In this document: positions 25,219-34,889 of the stretch, one piece after another
How positions within the stretch are numbered: position 1 is the first letter of the stretch
Layout: every line of letters starts with the position of its first letter
Virus record (IMG/VR): IMGVR_UViG_3300013103_001742
Span: 1-64,000 of that record
Strand: one strand, 5' to 3'
DNA from: a virus
Length of the DNA stretch: 64,000 bases
Translations under genes and position numbers: made by a program
Notes under the pieces: generated by a model
Databases searched by the model: none
What the model was told of the DNA's origin: nothing
What the model saw: the letters and a program-made list of their open reading frames with translations, nothing else

Positions 25219-28200
25219 GCGTTTGCACCTACTAACGCTTTCCTTTTCAACGCTTTAACTAAACCGTCGACCACATCTGGCCTCCCCCTAAGCGGATACG
25301 TTTCAGAACCTACTCTAAAGTCGAGTCGTACTACTCGTTCAGCCGCAGGTTCTGGTACAAGTCCTCCTTCTTGCATCCGAACGACTGGGGGAGGAGTTAA
25401 GGGGGTGTTCTTACGTAATGATTCGAAGAAGGACACCCCCAATCTTTCCACTACACGTGTTGGTATTACATACTCTCCTGGTTCTAACAATGCAGGCACA
25501 ATATCTCCTTTGCCTGTGCCAGGAACCAACCCACCAAACTGGCGACGTAGATATTTACCAATAAGTCCACCCACGTGACGGCTTTCTTCAACAATAATCC
25601 TCACATGTATCTCTCTGGGCAGTTCTTTCAGCTTCTTGATCAATGAAGATATTCTTTCTTCTAACTTAGTGTAATACCGAGTTGCCCACTCCTCTGATGC
25701 CTCAAAAGCGGCTTTATGGTCTTCTAATAGTTTGGTCATCTTTTCCATCGTCTCTTTTATATTTGCAGCTTCCTCTTTTTCCTTCTCGATGCGTTTGTCA
25801 GCGAGCATTAGTATGAAATCATGAACCTCTTTTACCTTACGGGCACCCTCTTCACGTGCTTGCTTCGCCATAAACTCAGCTATTTCTGGGCCTGCGCCCT
25901 TCCACATTTCTTTTGCTTTTTCAGCTGCTGCTTCGGCCATCTGCTTATACAAAGGTATAGCTTTCCGAGCGAGATTCTCTGCGGCTTCGTAATTCCCTTT
26001 GTAGTAGCGGTCCCACGCTTTCGACATATACTCTTCTGCTCGTTCGGAAGCCTCGCGCTTCCTATCCTCCGCTGACTTGTGAACGTTTACCATATCTTCC
26101 TCAGCGTGTCTGAACTCCATCCGCATGACATCAAGTGCGTCTCGCATTTTTTCTACATTCTTCTGTGCTCTGAGATACTCTAGCTGCAAGGTGCGAACCT
26201 GTTGAATGAGATTAGTATGTATTGAACGAAGTTGCTCTAATGCAGCTTGTCTCGCGCGAGGTGCTACAACAGCAGACGTTGCGAGCTTCTCGTAAGCACT
26301 AATTATTCGTTCGAGGCTCCCTACATAATCCGCGTCTAACGCCTTTCTTCTAGCATGAGCCGCCTCGTACTCTGCTGAGCCCCTTCTTAGTAATTCAAGC
26401 CGCTGTGCCTCAAAGTCGCGCGCGCTTTTCACTCCGCTAAGGTATGCCTCTGATGATTTAGCGACCTGGCTGATGAACTGAGTCTGTAATGAAACCACTT
26501 TCTCGATATGTGAGCGATACTGACGGAAAGTCTCCTCATACACCTCGGAACCTTCTCTTAAGGCGTTGAGCTTCTCCCGAATCTTCCTGGTGAGCGCTAC
26601 CTCACGTTTGATCTGTTCATCAAGTGTGTCTACACCCAGTGCTGCTTGAATCTGAAGCTTTTTGTATCCTTCCTCACGGATTCTCCGGAGCTCCTTTTCT
26701 ATAGCGACAACCTCTGCGAGTCGCTTTTTAAACTCTTCTGGAGTCTCTGGTTTTAAAGGAGGTGCCTTGGCCGCTGCTTCTATGGCGGCTCTTAGTAGGT
26801 CTTGTTGTAATTTTAGTTTTTTGGTCTCAGAAGAGAATACTGCAGTTGCCGCGGCACTTTTTGTGTAAGCATCTGTGAGTTTATCTAATAACTCAGGGTG
26901 TTCCTCTAAATTTCCTCCTACCTCTCGTAACTCCTCTGCTAATTTCTTTAAGTGTTTTGCTTGTGCTTCTAACGCGGGTTTCGCTTCAGCGTCGGCTGTC
27001 TCTGCCCATTTGGAGAACAGATCCGCTAACTGGTCAAAGTCGCTTGCGAGATCTTGTGCGGCCGACGCGCTCCCCACCATTAAGCGAGCCTGATCTTCCT
27101 GAACCTTACTGATCAATCCATACAGCGTAGCCTGGTCCTTTAAAGCTGGTTCTAGCCCCCTGTGGGTACGGAGATGTTCTATGTAGGCGTCGCCTAAGTT
27201 CTTTACCTGATCGATCTCGGTCTTTGTAGCTTTTGTTGTCTCTTCAATAGCTTTCTTAAACTTATTCTCTGCTGAATTCGCCTCTAAAGTAACTTTTTGG
27301 AGGTGCTCTCTTTGTGCCCGTAGTGCCCTCTCGGACAGGATGCCACTTTTCTTTGTTTCTTCCAGATCCCTTCTCAGCTTCTGTTCAGCTTCTAGCGCGT
27401 ATTTGTAGTCGATCGCTCTTTCAATTAGTACCTTATAAGACTCAGCAACAGCTAAGTTTAACCCTCTCTCCCTTTCGCGGGTTTCCAGGGTTTTAATCAA
27501 ATTCTCTATTTCAGTTCGGAGATCACGCGTCGCTTTTACTGATGTCTTCGATCCTTTTGCCATCTCATCTAACCGGAATGATAGCTCAACGAATTTATCT
27601 CCTAAGCCTTTTACTTTACCCCCAATCCAAGGGAACCTTTCTAAAAGCTTGAGGGTAAGCCCTAACGTTAGAGACAACCCAGCAAACGCCTCTGTTAATA
27701 CACCAGCAATAACATCGACTGCCAATTTCCCTAACCAAACGATGGGTTTTACAATGTCGTATAAGATAGTACCAACTGCTTTGATCACCGTGGTTAGCTT
27801 GATGGTCACGCCAAATGTCTCCGAGATCGCATTAATCAGATTTTCAAAAGCCCTGAAGGCACCAAGGACAGCCATAGCAATGAGGGAGAACCTTACTCCT
27901 ACAGTACGAACTATTGACCAAAGAAGCTTAAACTTCTCACCGAGAACACCAAGCGTACCAATCCCAATATTTGAGATGAAAGTTATTAGCCCACGAAACC
28001 TCCCTAACAAACCAGCGAACCTTGTTTCTGATAGCTTTACAAGGCCTATCGCTTGTAAAAAGGCACCACCCCAAGCGCGCGTTGCTGCTTCCATTCCATG
28101 TGTACGTCTCACGGTTTCAGCTATCGTGTCTGCGTATTTTGTTGCGGGCGTACGAGCTTTAGACATCCACTGAACCACAGCGACACCAGCGCCTGCTATT

Positions 28201-31200
28201 GTTATAGCTAAGTCTTTGAAATTTTTAATGAGTTCGGGGATACGTACAAATAAAATCAACCTCCCCATTTGCACTATCGCTTTCCCGAAATCTAGGATCT
28301 TCTTAGTGCATAAGACTACATTGTGTCTAAGCCACATAAAGCTTGTTGCACACGCGGCCATATGGACACCAGTCTCAAGATTGGCCCTTCCTACTGATCT
28401 CAAAGTTTCGGTTAACCTTGAAGCAACCGTATCTTGCTTGGCAATAGCGCGAGCGAAGCGTTCACCGTAAAGAGTCGCGACCGCGAACGTGGGAACCCTT
28501 ATAGTCAAGAACGCTTTCGAAGCGGCGGTAGCTGAGGCTGCGAGTTTGGACAGCATTGAGACCCCACTAACCACGAGATCTTTTATTTCACGGAGCGCCA
28601 AACGGGCTCCAAAGCGTATTGTGTTACCGGCGACGGTCCAGATATCCTTAAACTTAACTGCTTCACCTTCCATTCGTAAAATAGAACGTAAAAATGGAAC
28701 GGAGGCTATAGGTAGTGAGTAGAGAGACTTGTTGACGAACGTAAGAACTACTTCTAACATATGTAAGGTTTCCATTAAGATTAACACCTTAGCAGCTAAG
28801 ACCCCTATAGATCCAGCGAACTGTAACGCGACACCTAAGAAGGCCTTTACACCAACATACGCTCTCATAAAGCCGCGACCCAACCCAAGTATACCTCCAA
28901 TAACCTTCGTCATTATGTTGTATAAGGAACTCATCGCGGGCGCGGCGGCTTCACCAATCGCATTAGCAAGTGCCTGCTGGGCAACTTTGTATCTATGAAC
29001 AGCACCGTACCCTGTATCCATCAACTTATTGGTCATTCCTTGCAGATAGTTCAACTCATCCATTAAAGCCAACAATCTGGCTTTCTGTTTTATATCGACA
29101 CCCGCTGCGACGCCGGTCTTCCGTAACTGCTCCTCGTAATGTTTAGTTCTGTCTTTCAGCGCCTCTACTTGGATGCCTAAATACATAGCAGACAAACTGA
29201 GCCCAGCTAGGGCACCACGAACGTGGCGTAGTGCCATAAATACATCAGTTCCTAAATACGTAGACACATCAATCATCAGTTTTATAAACCGTTCAGTTTC
29301 ACTCCTAGTTAAACCATACACAGCAGCGTAATCGAGCAACACACCAGTGACGCGTCTCATTGGAGCGATATCCTTACCGAGGGAGATAGCGAGCTTGTCC
29401 GTCCAATCCACCCACTCTGCTGTTGTTCTAGTTGCATCCTTAGTGAGTTCCTGGTACCGTTGAGTCGCGCGGATTAAATCTAACTCGGTGCGAAGGAATT
29501 CAACACTAACTTCAAACGCGTGGTGAAGCGATGCGACCCAAGTTCTCCCAATATTTGCTATAAGGTGGGAAAGTGCTTCGAGTCCGTGCGCAACAGTCAA
29601 ATGCCACTTATATACCAAAAGGTAGTGGACCACTAACTTACCAAGACCACCAAGCAAACCCAAAATTGATTCTTTTTGCAGCCCGGCTGCCTTTGCTACC
29701 TCACCGAATCCTCTTGTTACTGACTTGCTAGTGCCTGTTATCTCAGTTAATCCACGATCAAGATTAGTTGTGACAGCGCTGAAAACTCGAGTGAACGAAC
29801 TAGCTCTGTTCAGGGCCCAACCGGCGCTTTCTATAGTAGTACCAAAGGATTTGAATGACGGGGAGAGTTTCAGCAACCTCCCTGACAGAATCGCTAAGGA
29901 ACCAAGTAATAGAGTAAAGGGTTTCAACAAGAGAGGAATCTGTTTCTCACTGACTCTCAACGTAGCTAGCCAAATTTTAAAATGCTTTACCGACGCTCCT
30001 ATAACGTCTTTCACAGCGTCTAAATGAGCAACTAAGAAAACTTTGGACGCGGCGGCGAAGCTTCTTAACGCAGAAGCTGACTCTCTAGTGGCCTCGTAGG
30101 TGGTGCGAGCCAGACTCCAGGTTGAAACTTCAAACTGCTTGAAGGTAGTCATCACTTCCCTTAGCTTTGGGATTAAAACACCAGGGAGGTCAGTAAAGGG
30201 TGTGACGATAGCGGCGACTGGTGCGATTAATGCTTTTGCGACACCCTTCATGGTTTCACCAAAGGTTGTAGCTGATTTGGCCGCCTCATCCATAACGGAT
30301 TTCGACAGCGTTGTGGTAGCAACAACACCAGTTAAGATCGCGGTGTGTACTCCTTTACCGAGATTTATAAAGGCTACTCCTACATCTCTAGCCAAAGACT
30401 TTAGCGACACGAGAGCTGCCTTAAGCGCTGTAGAGCCTTTTGCGGCCTCAGCAAAATTCTCCCGAACGCTTAGTAGCGCGCCCCCCAGCTCCCTTACGAA
30501 CGTAGGTAGAACTTTACTTACAATGCCGGACAAGGCCGAAACTAAAGCTATAGCCACGTTCTTAGGAATCATAACAAGGAGAAAACCCAACGCTCTGGTC
30601 GTCCTTCCCGTAGCGGATGCTAAATAAACATCGATCAGCCTTGATGCTTCCAGAAAACTGGATTTAACTAGTCTAAGCCATTCGGTAGGGGCTCGGCGTA
30701 ATTCGGTGACTGTAGTAGTAATTGCGGTCTTTACTGTTTTCGTAAACGCATTAACAGCTACACGGGCATCATATGAGCCTCGTGCGTAGTTGTAAGTGGT
30801 CCTTATTAAACTCGACACAACAGAACCAAACGATGCGAGAACACGCGCAGTGGTTCTGTGTTGCGCTTCGTACTCAGCGAGGCGTGCAGCGAGTGATAAC
30901 GCCATAACGTGCCTTCGCTGATCGAGCTTGTAAAGAATACTTTCAATTCTTTCCCGCTGACGTTGTGAGATCGTAACCGCTGCTACCGCTGCTGCGACTC
31001 CGATTAACGCCCGCTTCATCCATGTTAGAACCGTTGTTCGCCTCTCAGCTTCCATAGTAGCGTGTCTGGTTACCTTAGCTTCTCTGTCTATTTCCTCGGT
31101 TTCTTGTTGACTCGCGTTAATTGTCTTCAGAATTTGTTCTGTCAATTCCAGAGCGCTCCGCCTGTTCATCTCTTGAGTAGTAGTCAGCCGTTGATATGCG

Positions 31201-31988
31201 TTACTGGCGGCGTCGATTGTTTTCAGCACAGAGTAGATCCCAACTAGTGCCGCTTTGGTCTCTTCAGAGCTTCTAGCTGACTCAATTAGTCCTTGCTTCA
31301 CTCCTTCTACAGCAGCGCTTGCAATGTTTGATGTAGTCGTGAACTGAGATAAGACGCGTGCCACTTCTTGAAATTGCTTAGTGTTGACCACCGCAGCGAA
31401 CGCTGTCTTTGTCATTGATTTAGTGAGGGTGTTTGCGGCCCAGCTGGCTGACTTAAGTCCCGTACCATACCCTACTAGTACTTTTGCAGCAGTACCCCAA
31501 GTGATGAGATTCTTTTCAACCGCCTTTTTAAGGAGCACCGCAAGAGTAAGCTTACGGTGCTCAAGCATGTTCACAGCTTTTAGGATCTTTTCTTGTTTTG
31601 TGTAAGCGACAACGGCAACAGCTACCGCAGCCGCGACACCCAACATTACTCCTCTTAATTGAGTTAGAGCCGTTGCTTGTTTCTTAACCTCAGCGGTTGT
31701 ACGCTGATTCGCCGACGCTAGTTGGGTGGTCTGTTTTGTTGACTTTTGAGTTACAATATTTTGGGTTTTTAGTACTTTTGTACTCTCAGCGATTTCCTGA
31801 GTTATATCTCGCATAGATTCCGTGCATTCCTGGACGGCGCGTGCTGTAGTAAGAGCATCTTTTTGAAATTGGTTAAGTGAGGTGTTGAGACGTCTTAACT
31901 CACCATAAACTTCACTGAGTGAGTGTGCAAGAACATCTAAGCTCTCTTTGTTCTCTAATCTTACTTCAACGACGTACTCTTCCGGCAT
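25215..31988 (-). CDS. tail tape measure protein, 2,257 aa
   Basis: The longest gene in the window. The product is mostly helical, with repeated hydrophobic segments (for example A-A-A-V-A-V-A-V-V-A-Y) in the first two-thirds, a long charged coiled-coil stretch (about residues 1490-2120) and the typical C-terminal motif G-K-G-D-I-V-P-A-L-L-E-P-G-E-Y-V-I. It lies directly after the tail chaperone pair, as in lambda-like phages. From the usual 0.15 nm per residue, the tail would be about 340 nm. No muralytic domain was noticed. It overlaps both neighbours by 1-4 bases. Confidence 0.95.
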   Translation of the reverse strand: MPEEYVVEVRLENKESLDVLAHSLSEVYGELRRLNTSLNQFQKDALTTARAVQECTESMRDITQEIAESTKVLKTQNIVTQKSTKQTTQLASANQRTTAEVKKQATALTQLRGVMLGVAAAVAVAVVAYTKQEKILKAVNMLEHRKLTLAVLLKKAVEKNLITWGTAAKVLVGYGTGLKSASWAANTLTKSMTKTAFAAVVNTKQFQEVARVLSQFTTTSNIASAAVEGVKQGLIESARSSEETKAALVGIYSVLKTIDAASNAYQRLTTTQEMNRRSALELTEQILKTINASQQETEEIDREAKVTRHATMEAERRTTVLTWMKRALIGVAAAVAAVTISQRQRERIESILYKLDQRRHVMALSLAARLAEYEAQHRTTARVLASFGSVVSSLIRTTYNYARGSYDARVAVNAFTKTVKTAITTTVTELRRAPTEWLRLVKSSFLEASRLIDVYLASATGRTTRALGFLLVMIPKNVAIALVSALSGIVSKVLPTFVRELGGALLSVRENFAEAAKGSTALKAALVSLKSLARDVGVAFINLGKGVHTAILTGVVATTTLSKSVMDEAAKSATTFGETMKGVAKALIAPVAAIVTPFTDLPGVLIPKLREVMTTFKQFEVSTWSLARTTYEATRESASALRSFAAASKVFLVAHLDAVKDVIGASVKHFKIWLATLRVSEKQIPLLLKPFTLLLGSLAILSGRLLKLSPSFKSFGTTIESAGWALNRASSFTRVFSAVTTNLDRGLTEITGTSKSVTRGFGEVAKAAGLQKESILGLLGGLGKLVVHYLLVYKWHLTVAHGLEALSHLIANIGRTWVASLHHAFEVSVEFLRTELDLIRATQRYQELTKDATRTTAEWVDWTDKLAISLGKDIAPMRRVTGVLLDYAAVYGLTRSETERFIKLMIDVSTYLGTDVFMALRHVRGALAGLSLSAMYLGIQVEALKDRTKHYEEQLRKTGVAAGVDIKQKARLLALMDELNYLQGMTNKLMDTGYGAVHRYKVAQQALANAIGEAAAPAMSSLYNIMTKVIGGILGLGRGFMRAYVGVKAFLGVALQFAGSIGVLAAKVLILMETLHMLEVVLTFVNKSLYSLPIASVPFLRSILRMEGEAVKFKDIWTVAGNTIRFGARLALREIKDLVVSGVSMLSKLAASATAASKAFLTIRVPTFAVATLYGERFARAIAKQDTVASRLTETLRSVGRANLETGVHMAACATSFMWLRHNVVLCTKKILDFGKAIVQMGRLILFVRIPELIKNFKDLAITIAGAGVAVVQWMSKARTPATKYADTIAETVRRTHGMEAATRAWGGAFLQAIGLVKLSETRFAGLLGRFRGLITFISNIGIGTLGVLGEKFKLLWSIVRTVGVRFSLIAMAVLGAFRAFENLINAISETFGVTIKLTTVIKAVGTILYDIVKPIVWLGKLAVDVIAGVLTEAFAGLSLTLGLTLKLLERFPWIGGKVKGLGDKFVELSFRLDEMAKGSKTSVKATRDLRTEIENLIKTLETRERERGLNLAVAESYKVLIERAIDYKYALEAEQKLRRDLEETKKSGILSERALRAQREHLQKVTLEANSAENKFKKAIEETTKATKTEIDQVKNLGDAYIEHLRTHRGLEPALKDQATLYGLISKVQEDQARLMVGSASAAQDLASDFDQLADLFSKWAETADAEAKPALEAQAKHLKKLAEELREVGGNLEEHPELLDKLTDAYTKSAAATAVFSSETKKLKLQQDLLRAAIEAAAKAPPLKPETPEEFKKRLAEVVAIEKELRRIREEGYKKLQIQAALGVDTLDEQIKREVALTRKIREKLNALREGSEVYEETFRQYRSHIEKVVSLQTQFISQVAKSSEAYLSGVKSARDFEAQRLELLRRGSAEYEAAHARRKALDADYVGSLERIISAYEKLATSAVVAPRARQAALEQLRSIHTNLIQQVRTLQLEYLRAQKNVEKMRDALDVMRMEFRHAEEDMVNVHKSAEDRKREASERAEEYMSKAWDRYYKGNYEAAENLARKAIPLYKQMAEAAAEKAKEMWKGAGPEIAEFMAKQAREEGARKVKEVHDFILMLADKRIEKEKEEAANIKETMEKMTKLLEDHKAAFEASEEWATRYYTKLEERISSLIKKLKELPREIHVRIIVEESRHVGGLIGKYLRRQFGGLVPGTGKGDIVPALLEPGEYVIPTRVVERLGVSFFESLRKNTPLTPPPVVRMQEGGLVPEPAAERVVRLDFRVGSETYPLRGRPDVVDGLVKALKRKALVGANA

Positions 31989-32203
31989 TACTTCTTCACC
32001 TCAAACGGTATCCCTGACTGCTTCACTTGGCGTAGTAAATCCTCAGAAGTAGAAATCTCCTCTTGTAACTTAGCCCCCGCACAGCTTGCATAAAATTTAT
32101 ATTCCTCCTTCTTCCTTTTCATAGCCGATTCTAATAGAGCGGAAACTGTGGCTCGTGTCAAGTTGAAGACCTGGTTCGGTGTCCAGCCATATTCAGAACA
32201 CAT
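31988..32203 (-). CDS. tail chaperone T-part, read by -1 frameshift from the G gene
   Basis: The ATG at 32203 has no ribosome site. The reading frame stays open upstream to 32311, where it joins the upstream gene at a CCCTTTA slip site. A -1 shift would give a 216-residue G-T fusion ending here, as in lambda gpGT. The T-part is charged and helical (K-R-K-K-E-E-Y-K-F). It is followed by the tape measure ATG with a 1-base overlap, exactly where gpGT homologues lie. Confidence 0.7.
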   Translation of the reverse strand: MCSEYGWTPNQVFNLTRATVSALLESAMKRKKEEYKFYASCAGAKLQEEISTSEDLLRQVKQSGIPFEVKK

Positions 32204-32232
32204 GAAGTCAACAATAGCAGCGATTGTCTTTT

Positions 32233-32637
32233 CTACTTCTTCTCCAGTGTCGACAGAGCGGTGAAAGCGTCGGTCATACCCTTGCTGAGCTTGTTGAAAA
32301 TGTTTAGTGATAAAGGGAGGACAAACTCGGTCATATCACTTGATGTGAGGTTTTCCGTTACCCATTGAGCATCCTGATCAGACACAAGAGCCGCGATGTT
32401 AGTAGCCTCGTCCACGAAAGTCAACAGAAATGAGTACATTTGATCGGAAGTGACTGTCGATACTTCACCTGTTTTAGTGTCTACAGGCGCGGCGAGCTTC
32501 TTGAGAACCTCAGTCAATGCTTTGTAGATTTTAAGCTCTCTTCCCCAAGTAAGGGGCGGTACTTCTACCTCCTTACCGGAAGAGAGCTTAACTTTCCTGT
32601 TACCTTCTAAATACTCCTCGAATGGTTTTTGTCCCAT
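32233..32637 (-). CDS. tail assembly chaperone (gpG-like), 134 aa
   Basis: The ATG at 32637 is chosen because AGGAGGTGCAAT lies upstream; an earlier in-frame ATG at 32658 lacks a site. It has the size and helical content of gpG-type chaperones, with a basic-acidic N-terminus (V-K-L-S-S-G-K-E-V-E-V-P-P-L). It lies between the tail tube gene and the tape measure gene. Codons 108-109 form part of a heptamer for -1 frameshifting. Confidence 0.75.
   Translation of the reverse strand: MGQKPFEEYLEGNRKVKLSSGKEVEVPPLTWGRELKIYKALTEVLKKLAAPVDTKTGEVSTVTSDQMYSFLLTFVDEATNIAALVSDQDAQWVTENLTSSDMTEFVLPLSLNIFNKLSKGMTDAFTALSTLEKK
32311..32317 (-). promoter_or_regulatory. CCCTTTA slip site for -1 frameshifting
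   Basis: In the zero frame the heptamer reads C CCT TTA and fits the X XXY YYZ rule. It lies near the upstream edge of the overlap, after a TGA that closes the -1 frame and before the TAG that ends the zero frame. The -1 frame is then open into the T-part. Confidence 0.75.
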
Positions 32638-32676
32638 ATTGCACCTCCTGGGCGTCATTTTGGATTTATATTGCTA

Positions 32677-33225
32677 TTAAGTAAAGTCACCTAATAAAGT
32701 GATTTTACATAATTGTGCTCCTGACTCTAATGGGTTCCCAGCCCAATCAGTAGTGGCATTTAAACCCATGAACACATAAGGGAACTCGTGAGGGTCATCA
32801 CCGAAGGTGATTGCGATTTCACCACCCGCTTGTGCTTTCCAAATGTCAACTATGACTGTACCACCGGCGGGCATCTGGTGTACGAATTCGAGCGCGCATT
32901 CCTCGATGCTCATAGTACCACCCAACTCTAATGTCTTACCGCCCGATACAGTTTTGATGATCCCAGCTCCAATCGCGTACTTCAGGTTCTCAAGGTTCCA
33001 TTCCATCCCATGAACCTCTAATTTTACAGACTCACTGATAACCCACTGCTGGATCAGCTGTGCGGGTGACCCCTGTTTCACCTCTAACTTGTCTCTAGTG
33101 ATGGTTAGTACAGCTCCTGTTTTTACCGCACCAATATCACTGGAAGGAGTTGCCCCCGCTGCGCCAAGATATAACACACCAGGGCCGAACGATAAACGTT
33201 TGGTAGTGTACTCGGGAACGTTCAT
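32677..33225 (-). CDS. major tail tube protein
   Basis: The 182-residue beta-rich protein (L-Y-L-G, G-A-V-L-T-I-T-R-D-K-L-E-V, V-K-L-E-V-H-G, and a C-terminal K-I-T-L-L-G-D-F-T) has the size and pattern of siphovirus tail tube proteins. The ATG at 33225 or a GTG at 33237 may be used, both downstream of AAGGAGG. It lies between the tail terminator genes and the chaperone, as expected. Confidence 0.75.
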   Translation of the reverse strand: MNVPEYTTKRLSFGPGVLYLGAAGATPSSDIGAVKTGAVLTITRDKLEVKQGSPAQLIQQWVISESVKLEVHGMEWNLENLKYAIGAGIIKTVSGGKTLELGGTMSIEECALEFVHQMPAGGTVIVDIWKAQAGGEIAITFGDDPHEFPYVFMGLNATTDWAGNPLESGAQLCKITLLGDFT

Positions 33226-33305
33226 ACTACATTTCACCTCCTTGAAATTAGTTTCTAAGCGTCACTGCCTAGACTAACATTGAATGGACCAGTGTGACTT
33301 AAAAG

Positions 33306-33500
33306 TCAAGCGAGCTTGAGTATCTTGGTGTTGATGAAGCCACACTTCCGGCAAACGACTTTTACTTCGGTTTTTCCTGTGACAACATTTATTAGGGTGT
33401 ACGCGTCTTTGTATTTAATTCGTAAGACGTCAGGAAGGTCAACAAAACCTAAAAGCGCACCACATTTGTCACACCGCCATGTTTGTGGATTTTGCTTCAT
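33306..33500 (-). CDS. Com-like zinc-ribbon protein, 64 aa
   Basis: Two CxxC knuckles (C10/C13 and C51/C54: C-D-K-C-G, C-R-K-C-G) about 40 residues apart give a small zinc ribbon like Mu Com, which binds mRNA. Its start overlaps the end of the tail-terminator gene by 4 bases (ATGA). A translational or structural role in the tail module is inferred only. Confidence 0.6.
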   Translation of the reverse strand: MKQNPQTWRCDKCGALLGFVDLPDVLRIKYKDAYTLINVVTGKTEVKVVCRKCGFINTKILKLA

Positions 33501-33913
33501 TCTTTTTCAAACCCCTGGAATATGCAAGTAAGTGTATAAGTCCGCGTTTTTTCTGATGTATTTAAGGACTCAGCAATCATTAGAGATGTTCTTACGAAGT
33601 AGACGTGTGGAGTAAAAAGGCGTCCGCTGAGTTGTTGCTTCATTTCAGCGACGAGTCTCTCTGCTAACCCTCCCACATCGTGCTCAATAGCGACAGTGAG
33701 TACAAACTCGACCTTGAGGTCAAAGAACCCATAAAGTGAAGTCTTTTGTACTTCGTACTTGACAAAGCTAGCAGGAGCGGTGTGTGGAGTAGGGAGTGAT
33801 GTAGTAATGACCGGGGATCTCACTAGGTTTAGTTGGTACCCTCGATTCAAGGATTGGAGGACGTGTTCGTAAATCTCCTTTAGGTAGTGCAACACTTCAA
33901 CTGTATATCTCAT
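33497..33913 (-). CDS. probable tail terminator / tail completion protein
   Basis: An ATG at 33913 (M-R-Y-T-V-E-V-L-H-Y) overlaps the upstream stop and gives 138 residues, the usual size of tail terminators; the in-frame 34024 start runs deep into the upstream gene. The helix-strand pattern (L-K-E-I-Y-E-H-V, then three long strands) is compatible with the gpU fold. The place between the gp10-like gene and the tail tube supports the call. Confidence 0.55.
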   Translation of the reverse strand: MRYTVEVLHYLKEIYEHVLQSLNRGYQLNLVRSPVITTSLPTPHTAPASFVKYEVQKTSLYGFFDLKVEFVLTVAIEHDVGGLAERLVAEMKQQLSGRLFTPHVYFVRTSLMIAESLNTSEKTRTYTLTCIFQGFEKE

Positions 33914-34293
33914 TATGACCAAATTCTCCTTAACTCGCCCTGCATGTTTTCTATTGCCTTTTTCACGAACCAACGAGGTAACATCATCCGTGTCCCTTTT
34001 CGGACATATTCTATGTAAGGACAATCACTGAGGTCGAACACAACCCCGTCACGCCTTACTTTAATTGCGCTCTTCAAGCGCCCCGTGTTTAAGTGTACAA
34101 CAGGTTCAATGTACTTGAGTCCATGTCGGCGAGCATATGGATGTCCAGAAAAGCGCAGTTCCTCCCTACTTATAGGCCTAGCTGAAACAAGCTTCAGAAT
34201 CTCGTTGTAAATCACTTCTATTGTGCGTTTTTTTCTTTGCTCCAGATCAGCGTGTATATCTTCTAGGCCTGATATCTTAATTGTAAGCTTCAT
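33913..34293 (-). CDS. HK97 gp10-like neck / head-tail protein
   Basis: The 126-residue product has the gp10-like layout: an N-terminal helix (H-A-D-L-E-Q-R-K-K-R), then P-V-V-H-L-N-T-G-R-L-K-S-A-I-K-V, then Y-I-E-Y-V-R-K-G-T and a C-terminal helix. It overlaps its neighbours by 1-4 bases. It completes the head-tail joint. Confidence 0.65.
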   Translation of the reverse strand: MKLTIKISGLEDIHADLEQRKKRTIEVIYNEILKLVSARPISREELRFSGHPYARRHGLKYIEPVVHLNTGRLKSAIKVRRDGVVFDLSDCPYIEYVRKGTRMMLPRWFVKKAIENMQGELRRIWS

Positions 34294-34889
34294 GAGCGTG
34301 CTCCGGGGTCGAACAATTGTGTTACATCACACTCTAAGAATTCGAGTTCGCCACGTGGGCTGTAAGCGGGGTTCACTGACTTAACTTCGTAAATGCCGCT
34401 TGAGGATTCGACTGTATCACCTGCCATGATCGAAAACACAGAGGGTAAGCACACTAACACTTGTGTGTTGATAAAAACCAGTCTGCCAAGTTCGTCCATC
34501 CCTAACGCCCTTTTGGCGTCAACAAGTGCCCCCTTTATAGTGCCCAACTGCAGTTGCACCTCAGGTCTGTTTACATAGCAGCTTACTTGGCAATCTGTAC
34601 CACACTGAATGTAGTCCAGGTAGGAGTATTCGGCGCTTGTTGTAGATGGTACTTGGGTTTCTAGAATCAACGTCTCTGTTGTGCTTCCTACTACACTACA
34701 CTTCACTCTATCCCCATCATCAGTACGGATCAGCCTAAGTTGCGACTTAGGTTTAATGGTAGCTGAAATGTTAACGGGCCGATTTTTGTGACATTTGAGA
34801 GAGGGTGAAATGCAGGGCGTGTACCGACGAACAGTAAAGTCCTGACAGCGCCGCTCAAACAGTGGGTTATGACGTAACAAATTCTTCAT
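34290..34889 (-). CDS. head-tail connector / head-closure-like protein, 199 aa
   Basis: The start overlaps the stop of the glycosyltransferase gene (ATGA). The N-terminal 40 residues are basic and Cys-containing; the rest is a beta-barrel-type sequence (V-F-S-I-M-A-G-D-T-V-E, I-Y-E-V-K-S-V-N-P). By position before the gp10-like gene it may be the head-closure protein (gp16-like). The assignment rests mostly on gene order. Confidence 0.5.
   Translation of the reverse strand: MKNLLRHNPLFERRCQDFTVRRYTPCISPSLKCHKNRPVNISATIKPKSQLRLIRTDDGDRVKCSVVGSTTETLILETQVPSTTSAEYSYLDYIQCGTDCQVSCYVNRPEVQLQLGTIKGALVDAKRALGMDELGRLVFINTQVLVCLPSVFSIMAGDTVESSSGIYEVKSVNPAYSPRGELEFLECDVTQLFDPGARS

Noticed and set aside
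30100-30627. 175-codon plus-strand ORF inside the tape measure gene
   Set aside because: Antisense shadow of Ala/Val/Lys-rich helical coding sequence; no ribosome site or partner genes. The same holds for the 174-codon ORF at 27649.
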